Of a stretch of DNA of 64,000 nt, positions 35,773 through 46,313 are shown in pieces. Source of the DNA: Lyophyllum atratum (taxonomy: Eukaryota > Basidiomycota > Agaricomycetes > Agaricales > Lyophyllaceae). Position numbers and translations under genes: made by a program. Each line of letters starts with the position of its first letter. Position 1 is the first letter of the stretch. The stretch spans positions 186,001-250,000 of the forward strand of contig JACGCN010000010.1 of assembly GCA_014905825.1 (NCBI GenBank). Reading direction: 5' to 3'. The notes beneath the pieces are model-generated. The model was not told where the DNA came from. It made no database searches and worked only from the letters and a program-made list of their open reading frames with translations.

Positions 35773-38335
35773 TCACAGGGTATACCTGAAGTCGGGTGCC
35801 CTGTCGCCCAATCGTCGGATGTCCTCTGCTGTATACTTGCTGGGCTCCCCGCTTTCCAAAGCCGCCTTCTGAAGTGCGTCGCGCTTGTTGTTGATGCGGA
35901 TGTACGACAGAACAGCAATTGGCACGCAGATGAACCCTATTCCGACGAACATGAGCTCGAGTCCGTCTAAAATCATGGTCAGTTGCAGGGATCGGTGGCG
36001 GTGGGAGAGAGCCGTTATAACCACTCACGTCCGAGGATATAGCGAGGCGAGTCCTTAGAGCGATATATGTTGGCAGCGACAGCGCCACTAAAGTTCCCGA
36101 TACCGATGTGGATCGCCATCCCGATGCCACGTTTGTACTGTCCAGCGAGATTGTTTCCCAGCCTGTGCGACTGCGATGTAGCAGATGAAGGAGGGAGAAC
36201 ATGTCAATGCGTACCATGCGACGACACCAGGGAAGGCAGAATAGGCTCCTCCAACGACGAAAAAGGTACCGAAATACTTGACGCCCGGAGGAGCTTGAGA
36301 TATGTTGATCGTGAAGCCGATGAGACACATCGTGAGACCCGCTAAAATGAAGGGCGAGCGCATCTGGAGTTTGTCGGAGTAGTGGGCGAAGGCGTAGAGC
36401 ACCATGGCTGTAAGAATATTAAGACTGATAGAGAGACGCCAGAGATCATGTGCACTCACTGGCAAATACATAAGGAGGAACTGTCAGCAGCTGGCTGATC
36501 GCCGGAGTGTAGCCAAATCTACGTTGCAGGGAAGTCAGGGACATTGAGGGAGAAGTGGAATCGCTGAGATAGCTGGACGAACGTGTTGATGATGCTCCTG
36601 CATGAATGGACAAGCTTGTCAGTACCGGTCGTATTCAGACATCATAATGACTCACGGCAAGAAGAGTGTGATGCCGTAGACTGTAGGAGAGACCTCGATG
36701 AGCATCGAGAACAGCTATACAATGACATGATGACTTACGTGGAGCGATGATCGACATGTAGATTAATACATGGAGCCAGACCTGCCAATCGCTCACCGCA
36801 GACCAGAAGTGCCGCATCTCGAAATGCTCCTCTTCACCCACTGAAGAGTTGTCGTATTCTGTGGCGCCCTGTCAGGTGACTGATACTATAGGGATAAGCG
36901 TCGAGAAGCTTACTCTTCTTCCAGATAACATATGCGCGCTCCTCGGGCGTTAGGAAGCTCGCAGTCGCAGGGAAATCCACCATTACTGATGCAAGCGTCA
37001 CGCGCTGGACGTGGCATGTGGAGGATATGGGATAACTCACCTATCAGCGCGAGGATTCCCGCCAGAACGGTTAAGATGCCCTCTAGGATCTGTCCAAGAG
37101 CTTCAGACATGAGTTGTCAAGAGGACTTGATTGGCGACATACGAAAATCCACGACCAGCCTTGGAGTCCTCCTTTACCGTTCAAAAAACTGATAGCGTAA
37201 GCCAGGAGGCCGGAGAATGCGCCTGCGACGGAGGCAGCACCGAAGAACAGCCCAATGCGATACTGTAGCTTGTATCGCGGGTACCAGATGCTGAGGCTGT
37301 CCACGCGAGATTGAGCGATCTCATTGCAGGTGTCGGATTTTCGCGACGTACTAGTAGACCACGCCCGGGAATAAGCCTGCTTCGGCGACACCAAGGCAAA
37401 TACGAACGCCGACAAGCTGGGGAAAGCTGTGGCAGAGATTCAGTAAAAAGAGGCGGAAAGCTATTGAGAGTATTTCTCACTTCTTCACTATTCCCATCAT
37501 TACTCTGAGGTGGGATTAGGGATTTTGATATTAGAATGACAATGATAACGTACACGACAACTCCCCAGATAATCTATCATTCATATTGAGAGTCAGCAGG
37601 GTTGATGGGGAGGTCAACGAAGAGTAGCACATACTGTGATTCCTGGCAACCATCTATTCAGGGTTAAATAAGTACTAGGATTCGATGAGATCCAAATTAT
37701 ATGTACCTCGACGGTCGGAATTTTTTGAGGACGAGACTGGGATGGTCATTAGCACCTGAAGCGAGACGTATAACTTGATACATACTTGGCTGGGCATTCA
37801 AAAATACAGTATGGCTAGACCTAAATGAGCCAATGTGTGCTCGAAGGTGCCTTACTCGACTCACGATGAAATACATAGTCTAGAGTACGAGTCGTTAGTT
37901 CGAGCGAAGAACATCTTCAAAGTACACCTGACACACCAAAGCGATATTATACTGGTTTCCCGTCAGGCCAAGCTGAGTCGTCAAGCCTTGCAATTTGGCA
38001 TTTCCTTTCGGGAGAAGTTCAGTCCAATTCAGCATATCAGGTCTAAGAATAACACTCACCGATGTTTCCTGTGAGTGTGATAGTCCAATGATAAGCTCTG
38101 TGGTGGAAAAACGCTAAAGATAACACCCACCTCTGTCAATGAACGACAATAGATATAACAACGCTAAGATTGGCATAAGTCGTGCATCTATCTTCCGATA
38201 CAGCTTCTTTTCTTCTGCTTCGTTGAGCGTCGGGGGTGGAGGAAGTGATGCCTCCCCGCCAAAATCGTAGACGGCAGAGCGGACTTCGACATCGCCCTTT
38301 TCGTCGTGACTGTCCCTTTCCTTCTCTTGCGACAT
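35773..38335 (-). CDS. MFS transporter, allantoate/nicotinate (DAL5-like) anion:cation symporter
   Basis: A 12-helix major facilitator predicted to import small carboxylates such as allantoate, nicotinate or vitamins; the substrate is not readable. ATG at 38335, followed by an acidic cytosolic N-terminus and KIDARLMPILALLYLLSFIDR, the family's first helix motif. A micro-exon gives NIGNAKLQGL, then LGLTGNQYNIAL. Later exons include VRICLGVAEAGLFPGVVYY (motif across an intron), AASVAGAFSGLLAYAI, WSWIFILEGILTVLAGI, FPATASFLTPEERAYV, the DWQVWLHVLIYMSI segment and GAYSAFPGVVAW. The C-terminus is YIRINNKRDALQ...APDFRYTL, stop at 35773. Roughly a dozen short introns, unusually dense between 37550 and 38150. 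Order and motifs fit the Dal5 family. Confidence 0.85.
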
Positions 38336-39873
38336 GATGACGGGTTAGAGGAGAGGGGATTGAAAGCACAAGAGGCGCTCGAGTATTTAAGCGTGGGTGA
38401 TTAAGGGGTAAATGCGGGTGCCCGGCAACGTATTGCACGTCGAGTACGCCTCTTGTCAATCAGCAGGGTATCCCACGGCAATGACGACACGCGGGAGGAG
38501 AGCACATGAAGTGGGGTCTTCTGCCAAAATGTTCTTTCCCCATGGGGATCGGGACCTGAAAATAATGATCGCCTTGATCAGGTGTCGAGGATGGAATGCG
38601 AAATCCTGGTCAGCAGGTTGGATTGCAATTTTGGAGAGATCTAGAGGTGTGTAGTCCTGCATCGGCAAAGCGAAATTGCTGCCGTTCCACAGCGTTCCAC
38701 GTACACGAGAGACACAAGGGACCTTGTTAGATAGAGATACGCTTGGCGAATGGCAAGTTACAAAGCAATTATGTCCGTGGAGTACCTGACTGCGAACCTT
38801 TGAAGGAAAAAAACAAAAATCGGGCCTGGGCATTCCAACCATGTAGGACCCTATTCGAAGTATTTCCAAAAGTCGCATATAGGCGCAACGCAGGATCTGA
38901 CATTTGACACCGTTACTACCCGCTTCAAAATCTTGGACTCTGTGGAAATGATCCTGGATTGCCGGGATAAGCGTTGGGTTCTCAAGGCGGATTCGGACTT
39001 ACGCTGTCAACGTTCGTGGGTGCAAGAGAAACACGACATGATGGCCTCTCTCATGTTTGCGATTATCGTATGACGGACTGGACGTTCACAGGAGGGAGTA
39101 ACCTGAAGTAACGCCGTAACCGTGCCCCGGGATCGAAGGAAGATCCGCTAGATAAGATATGAGGTACAGGCACGCCTGAGTTGTGTACTTATCAACTCCA
39201 GGTTTCCTGAGTCAATAATAAACTCATCATCAAACGAACTCACAAGGCCAATCAAGGCCGTGTAGGAGTCCTAGTGAGCGGTGGGATTCGCGACAAGGCT
39301 ACAAGCTCAAAATGTCAACTATGTTAAAAGTAATGCATCATTGACAAGGTCGTTATACCCAGACCGAGATCCGCGGGATGCGTCAATCTGGAGGTAGAAT
39401 GGTTTTCAGCATAGAATCAAGGCGCGAATGCCGCACTCAAAATATATTATTAGTCGTTCGTGACGCGTACCGAGTCCCGAATTTCTGTGCACTGCCATGA
39501 ACGCGTTCTTCGACGACGATATAATAGAACTTCGACCCTGCTACTCTGCGTCATTCTTATCGATGGTCACTTGCGGAACAGCATTCCCTACATCCAGATC
39601 TAGAAGAGTCCTGCGAGCTTGAGTGGTAATTGGAGAACCACGTCGCAAACAACCTACAAAGATTCTAGGCTGTCCAAGTGCGTTTCTCCAGGAATCCAAT
39701 AGAAGTACCTCCATTTGCGGGGCAAATGTTGCAGAACGCACGTTGAAGCGGAGGACAAGGACAATAGCAGCTAGGGTTAGGGTCAAAATTTTGAGTCACA
39801 GCTTTTGATCGAGACAAACCCTGATCCATCTGCATTCCACACCTTACCACTATCTCCCTCCCCACCGCCCACC
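38336..39873. promoter_or_regulatory. Long intergenic region upstream of MFS and eIF2alpha genes
   Basis: About 1.5 kb shared by two divergent genes. No conserved coding sequence was seen. The end next to eIF2alpha carries a telomere-like TAGGGTTAGGG box. The rest shows nothing recognisable. Confidence 0.5.
39772..39784 (+). promoter_or_regulatory. Telobox-like TTAGGG tandem in the eIF2alpha promoter
   Basis: TAGGGTTAGGGTC lies about 90-100 bp upstream of the eIF2alpha ATG. TTAGGG-type boxes bound by Tbf1-like proteins are known in promoters of translation genes in fungi. A single interstitial pair is what is seen here. Confidence 0.5.
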
Positions 39874-41204
39874 ATGCGCTACTATGAGCAGAAATATCCA
39901 GAAGTCGATGAGCTGGTCATGGTCCAGGTCCGCCAGATCGCAGAGATGGGTGCCTACGTCAAACTTGTAAGGCCAGAGAGTCTTTGTGCTTGATCGAAAG
40001 ACACCACTTACGGTTTTGTAGCTCGAGTACGACAATACCGAGGGCATGATCCTACTATCTGAACTGTCGAGGAGACGTATTCGATCGGTGCAGAAGCTGA
40101 TCCGCGTGGGCAGGAACGAGGTCGTGGTTGTCCTACGTGTAGATAAAGAGAAGGGTATGTGGGCCGATATGTAAAAGGCTTACGTCTCGCTGATGATCAT
40201 CCAGGGTACATCGATCTATCAAAAAGGCGAGTATCGCCTGAAGATATTGTCAAGTGCGAGGAGCGCTACATGAAGTCAAAAACCGTCGCCTCCATCCTCC
40301 GGCACGTCGCCTCAAAACTGCCATCGCACGAAGTCGAGGCGGAGATCGCCGCTAGTGGCGGCGCCGCGCCTGCGGAGCCCGTGGAAAAGGAGAGCAAGAA
40401 GGCACGGCGTGCGCGGCAGGCAGCAGGTGAAGAGGATGTCCCGGAGGCAGAGATCCCCACAGGCGGACCGAACGAGGAGGAGCGCCTGGAGATGCTATAC
40501 GAGACGATCGGGTGGCCGCTAGGGAAGAAGTACGGGCACCCGTACGACGCATTCAAGCTCGCGTTGACGTACGTCCTTTTGCATCTTTTACGAGTAGAAA
40601 GTGAACCATTGTTCTTAGGGAGCCTGATTCGGTGTTTTCGTCGCTGACGGCACCCATCCCGGCATCGACGCACTCGCTGCTCATGGCGACGATCGCGAGG
40701 CGTCTGACGCCGCAGCCGATCAAGCTGCGTGCAGATATCGAGCTGACGTGTTACACGCCTGCTGGGATCGACGCGATCAAAAAGGCGCTCAGGGCAGGTG
40801 AGAAGGCGAGCAGCGAAGCTGTCCCAATCAAGGCCAAGCTCGTGGCGCCGCCTTTGTACGTGTTGAGCACGAACGCTACCGACAAGGTGTGTTGTGTTGT
40901 CTGTGCTTCGCAGCCCTTATGTCTTGAGGTTTGACGGACGTTTGCAGTATGCTGCTGTCGAACGGTTAGAACGTGCCATTGAGTCGATCCAAAGCACCAT
41001 TGAAGACCAGGGCGGCAGTCTCGTTGTGAAGATGAAGGTGTGTAGATCCTGCGTTACCCATGATGTCGGGGTGCTTATATTTCTGCATAGCCCAAAGCGG
41101 TCTCGGAGACGGAAGAGCAGGATCTGGCGCAGCTCATGGCAAAGGCGGGCCAGGAGAACACCGAGGTCTCAGGCGACGAGGACGAGGAAGAAGCAGCAGC
41201 ATGA
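39874..41204 (+). CDS. SUI2: Translation initiation factor eIF2 alpha subunit
   Basis: eIF2alpha is part of the eIF2-GTP-Met-tRNAi ternary complex and the target of stress kinases. ATG at 39874 in a good context (CCCACCATGCG) opens [19 protein letters not shown]. The S1 RNA-binding domain follows, across an intron at about 39970-40020, with the regulatory serine in [12 protein letters not shown] (Ser51 equivalent). Next is [19 protein letters not shown]. An alanine/charged insert ([18 protein letters not shown]) separates it from the helical domain ([20 protein letters not shown]), and the C-terminal domain includes [19 protein letters not shown]. It ends with an acidic tail DEDEEEAAA, stop at 41204. 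Five or six short introns. The insert between S1 and helical domains is longer than in yeast. Intact. Confidence 0.95.
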
Positions 41205-41606
41205 TGCTTTCATATACATACGATGGTAACGTACTATCGACTTGGGGCCTCTTGTACCTATGTATTACCCGCTCCATCCAATACAGAGAGCAAAAATGTT
41301 GTAAATGGATATTTGTGGGCCATGAGCGCTGAGGCACTGGGGGGACAGGTCGGGACAATCGCCCTATCCCATCTACGAGGATTCTTCCCTGCGGGTCGTA
41401 GTACTACAGGCTCTGTACTTGTTGCGAAGTGGCTCAAGGTAGAAGTTCACTTTTGCGACCGCCGTCTGTACCGCAGGGATAGGTCGGAATCGTAAATTTC
41501 CAGCGGACGTGAAACTGAGAGACCCACCCAAGGACGCGGGGGTCAGTTCCGGCGTAAAGATATTTCTTCGCCGTCTAGGACTCCAAGACCAGATCATGTA
41601 GTAGCT
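41205..41606. other. Convergent 3' ends, nothing recognised
   Basis: Intergenic space between the 3' ends of eIF2alpha (plus) and the NOPCHAP1-like gene (minus). No further feature seen. Confidence 0.4.
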
Positions 41607-42248
41607 CTAAGCTTCCTGAGCGCGCGAATCGTCAGCGCGAGGACTGCCACTTGCAGAATTCTCGCTACCACCAGAGGACTCATCTCCCGAATCTGAGTCA
41701 GAGTCAGAGTCAGAGTCAGAGGACGAACTCGACATAGAGTCGTCTTCGCTGCCAACATCGGGATGCGAGCCTCGCTGCTCAAAGACGCCGAGCCCGAGAT
41801 TCTATTTCAGATGATTTATTTCATGAACAAGGATATTTCAATTATCTGTCAATATGAAGGTAGCGGTGGACGAACCATCTCGATAAATTGCTCTGTCTCT
41901 TCGATGTGCTCGATGTCGACGCTGCTGGGATCGTTCTGGAACTGCTGCTGTAGTACAGCGTTTGATGCCTCAAGCGTAGGTAGGAACGCCTGGACACGCG
42001 ATAACAGGTCGCTAGGGGGCATGGCCTGCGGTCTTGAGCGCTCGGTGGGCAGAGTGAACGAGGTTGATGGTGCCGCCGGAGGAGATGACGGCGCGTTGAG
42101 CTTCTCGAGGGTAGACTCTAGCAGAATCCGGTATCAGAGGATTGTATATCACGTTTAGAAGGCGATTTGACGACTCACGAATCCTCTGGATTCGCGCCTC
42201 CTCGTCCTCAACTTCGAGTTTTTCTATGGTTTGCTTCTTGTCGCTCAT
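41607..42248 (-). CDS. NOPCHAP1-like (DUF4598) snoRNP assembly factor
   Basis: A small protein. Members of this family help load NOP58 onto the R2TP chaperone during box C/D snoRNP assembly. ATG at 42248 (MSDKKQTIEKLEVEDEEAR). An intron at about 42118-42178 joins to QSTLEKLNAPSSPPAAP. The family core is DLLSRVQAFLPTLEASN (compare the L-x-x-V-Q-x-F-L-P pattern), then VDIEHIEETEQFIEM. A second intron at about 41809-41881 leads to NLGLGVFEQRG. The C-terminus is a serine/aspartate run (SSSSSDSDSDSDSG) and ends RAQEA at 41607. The assignment rests on this core motif and the overall architecture; the biochemical role is inferred. The retroelement begins within about 250 bp of its start codon. Confidence 0.7.
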
Positions 42249-42379
42249 TAGGAGAGATGGGGGCAAATAATTACTAGGGCCTTCGTCGTGTAAGGCTTTG
42301 GAGTTGGAAGATGATGTTTTCGGAGAACCCGAGGAACGAGGGTGATCCGAAAAGAGGGTCTACGTGCTGAGTAAGCGTC

Positions 42380-42411
42380 GGTGGCGGGCACCCGCTTTGC
42401 TGCCCGCCACC
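42380..42411. repeat. Perfect 11-bp inverted repeat near the element's 5' end
   Basis: GGTGGCGGGCA (42380-42390) and TGCCCGCCACC (42401-42411) surround a 10-nt loop. It lies about 95 bp upstream of the gag ATG. Confidence 0.85.
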
Positions 42412-42505
42412 TCAGGAAAGCTCACTCATTCACGCGAAATCGTACACTACGATTACTTTTTGCATATCTATATCTATCTACTTGCTTTAAAAACATTCTC
42501 TGGCC

Positions 42506-44335
42506 ATGCCCGTCATCAGGAACGACCCCAACGAGGCGATATGCCCCGACTTTGCGTCAGAAGATTACCAGGATGCGCGAGAAGCTCTCATCCGAGACGG
42601 GATCGACGACGCGACGGCGACCGTGATGTTGACCCAGACCTGGAACGCTAGCAACAGGGTCGAAAGGACGATCTGGGCTCGTCAGGTGGAGGCAGAGGAG
42701 ACAGCGGCAGCGGAGGCGGAACGGCAGATGCAGGCAACACAGGCACGCCAAGAGGAGGCGAGGAGTCACGAGGATGAGACCTCGCGCGCTGAGGAGCGCA
42801 AGAAGCACAGGACGAAGTACATCGAGATCCCCGAGGTTCCTCCGCCCAGCACCCCGCCCGAGATCTTATCGGCATACGCGACCACTCGGCTCCAAAAGGG
42901 GAATTATGTCGAGCTCTGGTACTTTACCAACGACGGCCTCGACCACGCGCTGAAGAACTCCGCGACCCTGGACGAGAGTGCCATGGTGCAGACCTTCGAC
43001 AAGGAGGGCCGTGCGACTTGGGTCTCAGCCGCAGCATCGAGGGAGGCGCGCTCTGCCGTGGACGACAGGAACTTGACGTGGGAGGAGGTTCAGATCGCGG
43101 TTCCGCGATTCCTCGACGCGATCCACGCCGCAGGTTGGACACGACAGAGGCAGGTCATGATGACCAACCTCTTCACCAGGTTACAGATGCACCCGTTGCG
43201 GTCCACGAAGGACCCCCTCGACAGGCGGGGGCTCCTCCGCTACTTATCGGAACAGCGCCGATTATGGCATTCAGCAATCGACACGCCGGGAGGCGCGTGG
43301 GACATCGGTACCCTCAGCGAGATGCTGATTCGCGCAGCGGTTGACGCAGTAACGAAGGAAGATAGGGCCAGGAGGGATGCGGAGAGGACATACCTCGTGC
43401 GTAGTCTTGTTCATCTTTTATTTCAGAATGCTCACAGACAGTTTTCCCCTTCCCCTCTATATACCTCCCTTTTCGTCCCATCACCACTGCAAATGCGACA
43501 TCCGTATCTTCATGCGGCATCACCTGCGACACCTGCATCTTCATGCGGCTTATACTCTACGCATCTTCATGCGGCCGTATCTTTATGCGGTTTATACTCT
43601 ACGCATCTTCATGCGGCCGTATCTTTATGCGGTTTATACTCTACGCATCTTCATGCGGCCGTATCTTTATGCGGTGTCCTGGCCTCTCACATCTTCATGT
43701 GCCCGTATCTTCATGCGGTTGGCCCTCGTTGCATCTTCATGCGGTCCCATCTTCATGTGGCTTGACGAACCCCTTCCCCGTCGCATCTTCATGCGTGCGT
43801 ATCCTATGCGTAACGGGCACAGTTTGAGAAACAGATGGCAGAACTCGCCACCGCACAGGCTGGACGTGAGCAGCGAGGCCGGGCACGTCGTTCCAGGTCA
43901 CCACAGCGGAGCTTTTCAGGCTCGCGCCGTCGCCAATCCATCACTCCTCCACACCGCCGGGATGAGAGCAGTGGACGCCGGGGCGAAGGCCGGGGGGGCG
44001 GTCGTGAGGAGCAGGGCCGTTCCTTTCCATCGCGAGAGGGGGGTTTTCGTCGAGGCGCAGGGAAAAGGACGCTGGCAGCCTGCGCCGTCTGCCTCGGTCG
44101 TCACCCGCATCCAATCATCAGGTGCGAGGCCCAACGCACCTGGGACGACCGCTTCGACGCCCTCGCCTGCCGCATCAACAGGGTGCTCACCATGCGAGAC
44201 GGCCGCCCAGTATGCCAGGACTGGCAACGGGAAGAGGGCTGCTCCGCCTCTCACCACGACGCCAAGCACTTCTGCTCGGGCTGTGGCTCCAGCTCTCATG
44301 GAGCTCAAGATTGCCATCGAGCTCAGAGGGCGTAG
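42506..44335 (+). CDS. Retroelement gag-like protein (spliced)
   Basis: Nucleocapsid-like protein of the DIRS-like element. Exon 1 runs 42506-43396 (297 codons, MPVIRNDPNEAICPDFASED) and contains a long charged helix rich in E, A and R. It then has the block KKHRTKYIEIPEVPPP and NYVELWYFTNDGL, common in agaricomycete gag proteins. A 438-nt intron (donor GTGCGT, acceptor AAACAG) leads in phase to exon 2, 43835-44335 (166 codons). Exon 2 is arginine/serine-rich with cysteine clusters CAVCLGRHPHPIIRC and CSGCGSSSHGAQDC, resembling zinc knuckles. The frame stays open into the intron to 43765 if unspliced. The stop at 44335 overlaps the RT ORF by 38 nt. Confidence 0.75.
43397..43834 (+). repeat. 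Repeat-filled intron in gag
   Basis: The sequence consists largely of CATCTTCATGCGG-like units. Within it a 42-bp unit is repeated exactly three times at 43550-43591, 43592-43633 and 43634-43675. GT and AG ends are present, and length 438 is a multiple of three. Confidence 0.75.
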
Positions 44336-46313
44336 AGCGAGGTGCCCCTACCCGCCGGATGTCTGGCATTCCCAGTTATCGGGTGCCGGCCTCCTCGAAA
44401 AGTATCCCCACCTCCGCAGAGGCTTTAGTTTCGGTTTTAAATTTAATTTCCCTTCCATCCTCGCCACCCAGTCCCCACCTAATAGCACCACAGTCGTCGA
44501 GTTCGCCAGCGAATTTCGCACCATTGTGGGCGCCGAAATCTCAAAAGGAAGGTACATTGGTCCGTTCTCTCGCAGGCAGCTCGAGGAGACCATCGGGCCC
44601 TTTCAAACTTCCCCCTTCTCCATCATACCTAAACCTAACAAGCCAGGGAAATTTCGGATCATTCAAAATCTCTCCTTTCCACATTCTCCTTCCTCCGCCT
44701 TCCCAAACCCCTCTATCAACTCTTTCACCAACTCAAACGATTTCCCATGTACCTGGGGGACTTTCTCAGTCATATGCCTGCTCATCTCCAGGCTCCCACC
44801 TGGATCGCAGGCAGCGGTTCGGGACGTGGCGGAGGCGTACCGCACCATTCCCCTCCACCCGTCGCAGTGGCCGGCGGCGGTTGCGCGGGTGGGGGACGAC
44901 GAATTCTGCGTCGACACAAGCCTCTGCTTTGGGGCGTCCCCCTCTTCAGGTGGTTATGGATGTCCGGCAGACGCTGGCCTCGACATCATGCGGTATCGAG
45001 GGATGGGTCCCCTCTCCAAATGGGTTGACGACCACCTTTTCCTCCGCATCCCTCGCCGACACCTCCCCGCCTACAACGAGCTCCGGCGCCAATGGCATGC
45101 CGACATTGTCATGCGGGGTGAACACCGTTCAGGGGGTCGCCTTTGGTATGGTGGTGGCACATTTGATGATGGCTCTCTTGAGGAGTTCGACGAGGACTGC
45201 AGATTCCCCCTCCAGGACCTCTCCGCTGCGTCTCCCCGCTCCTCCCTCGACGCCCAGTTCACCTACAGTATGGAGGATCTCGACCGCACCTCCGACCTCC
45301 TGGGGATCCCCTGGGAGAAGTCTAAGGACAAACCGTTCGCGTCAGTCAACACGTTCATCGGCCTGTCGTGGGATCTCGAGGCGCTCTCGGTTTCCTTGGG
45401 AGAAGGGAAGGTGGAGAAATACTTGGCGGCAATTGAGGAGTGGCGTGCACGCCCCACTCACGACCTCCGGGATGTTCAGAAGCTCTACGGCAAGCTCCTT
45501 CATGCCTCACTGGTCTACCCTGCAGGACGAGCGTACCTCACCAGCCTGGAGACCATGCTCCGAGGGGGTGGTGACCGTCCTTTCGTTCCGCACCACCCAC
45601 CTCGAGGACTATCACCGGACCTTGACTGGTGGTCGGCTACACTCCGATCAGCTCGGCGGCGCCCCATCCCTCGGCCGGTCCTCCTCTCCGATGTTGGCGC
45701 CTTTTCCGACGCCAGTTCTGGAATCGGTGTCGCCATCGTCATTGGGGGGTTCTGGCGTGCATGGCGCTTGGTGCCAGGTTGGCAGACCCTCGACGGGAAG
45801 CGCGATATACAGTGGGCGGAAGCCATCGGATTCGAGCTCCTCATCCACGCCCTCGTTGCCACCAGCGACCCAGAGGACCACCACAGAGTCTATGGGGATA
45901 ACCAAGGAGTGGTTGAGGGATGGTGGAACGGGCGGAGCCGCAACTCGGCCGTCAACAGCGTATTTCGTCGCCTCCACGGCTTCCTCGAGGGCGAGAGCAG
46001 AACTGGGAAGTTTCATTCAGCCTATGTCCCAAGCGCCTACAACCCAGCAGATGCCCCCTCCCGAGGCAAGTTCCTTCCCCAGCACCTTCTCCTCCCACCG
46101 CTGGGGCTACCAGAGGGGCTTGACCGCTTCCTCGTCGATGCAACCAGGCCATACACTCCCACAGAGCTTCGGCTTTTGCGAGAGGGTAGGTACCCACCAG
46201 CCGCAGCCCGGGTCATCAACACCTCCCTCCGGGACGCTCGCGCGCGTGAACACTTCAACAATGAGAGGTTCAGGGAGGAGCGGTCCATCGACGACGTTGA
46301 TTGGAGTGCTTAA
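44298..46313 (+). CDS. Reverse transcriptase and RNase H of the DIRS-like element
   Basis: A single 671-codon ORF. ATG at 44298 lies inside the end of gag in another frame. RT motifs in order: PFSIIPKPNKPGKFRIIQNL, then RDVAEAYRTIPLHPSQWPA (the catalytic Asp of motif A), then FGASPSSGGY, then KWVDDHLFL (the DD of the Y-x-D-D box as V-D-D). A connection region follows, then RNase H with FSDASSGIGVAI, WAEAIGFELLIHAL, YGDNQGVVEGWWNG and YVPSAYNPADAPSRG (catalytic acids D, E, D, D). The C-terminal end overlaps the recombinase ORF by 53 nt. No stop interrupts it, so the element could be functional or recently so. Confidence 0.88.
   Translation: MELKIAIELRGRRARCPYPPDVWHSQLSGAGLLEKYPHLRRGFSFGFKFNFPSILATQSPPNSTTVVEFASEFRTIVGAEISKGRYIGPFSRRQLEETIGPFQTSPFSIIPKPNKPGKFRIIQNLSFPHSPSSAFPNPSINSFTNSNDFPCTWGTFSVICLLISRLPPGSQAAVRDVAEAYRTIPLHPSQWPAAVARVGDDEFCVDTSLCFGASPSSGGYGCPADAGLDIMRYRGMGPLSKWVDDHLFLRIPRRHLPAYNELRRQWHADIVMRGEHRSGGRLWYGGGTFDDGSLEEFDEDCRFPLQDLSAASPRSSLDAQFTYSMEDLDRTSDLLGIPWEKSKDKPFASVNTFIGLSWDLEALSVSLGEGKVEKYLAAIEEWRARPTHDLRDVQKLYGKLLHASLVYPAGRAYLTSLETMLRGGGDRPFVPHHPPRGLSPDLDWWSATLRSARRRPIPRPVLLSDVGAFSDASSGIGVAIVIGGFWRAWRLVPGWQTLDGKRDIQWAEAIGFELLIHALVATSDPEDHHRVYGDNQGVVEGWWNGRSRNSAVNSVFRRLHGFLEGESRTGKFHSAYVPSAYNPADAPSRGKFLPQHLLLPPLGLPEGLDRFLVDATRPYTPTELRLLREGRYPPAAARVINTSLRDARAREHFNNERFREERSIDDVDWSA

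Noticed and set aside
43550..43675. CRISPR-like direct repeats
   Set aside because: The 42-bp units are contiguous with no unique spacers and lie in a eukaryotic retroelement intron.
43377..44297. Upstream open extension of the RT frame through the repeat region
   Set aside because: It is only the repeat-filled intron and gag exon 2 read in another frame; the RT family sequence starts near the ATG at 44298.
44122..46260. Long open frame ahead of the recombinase ATG
   Set aside because: It is a shadow of the RT ORF with serine/proline-rich low-complexity content and no recombinase motif.
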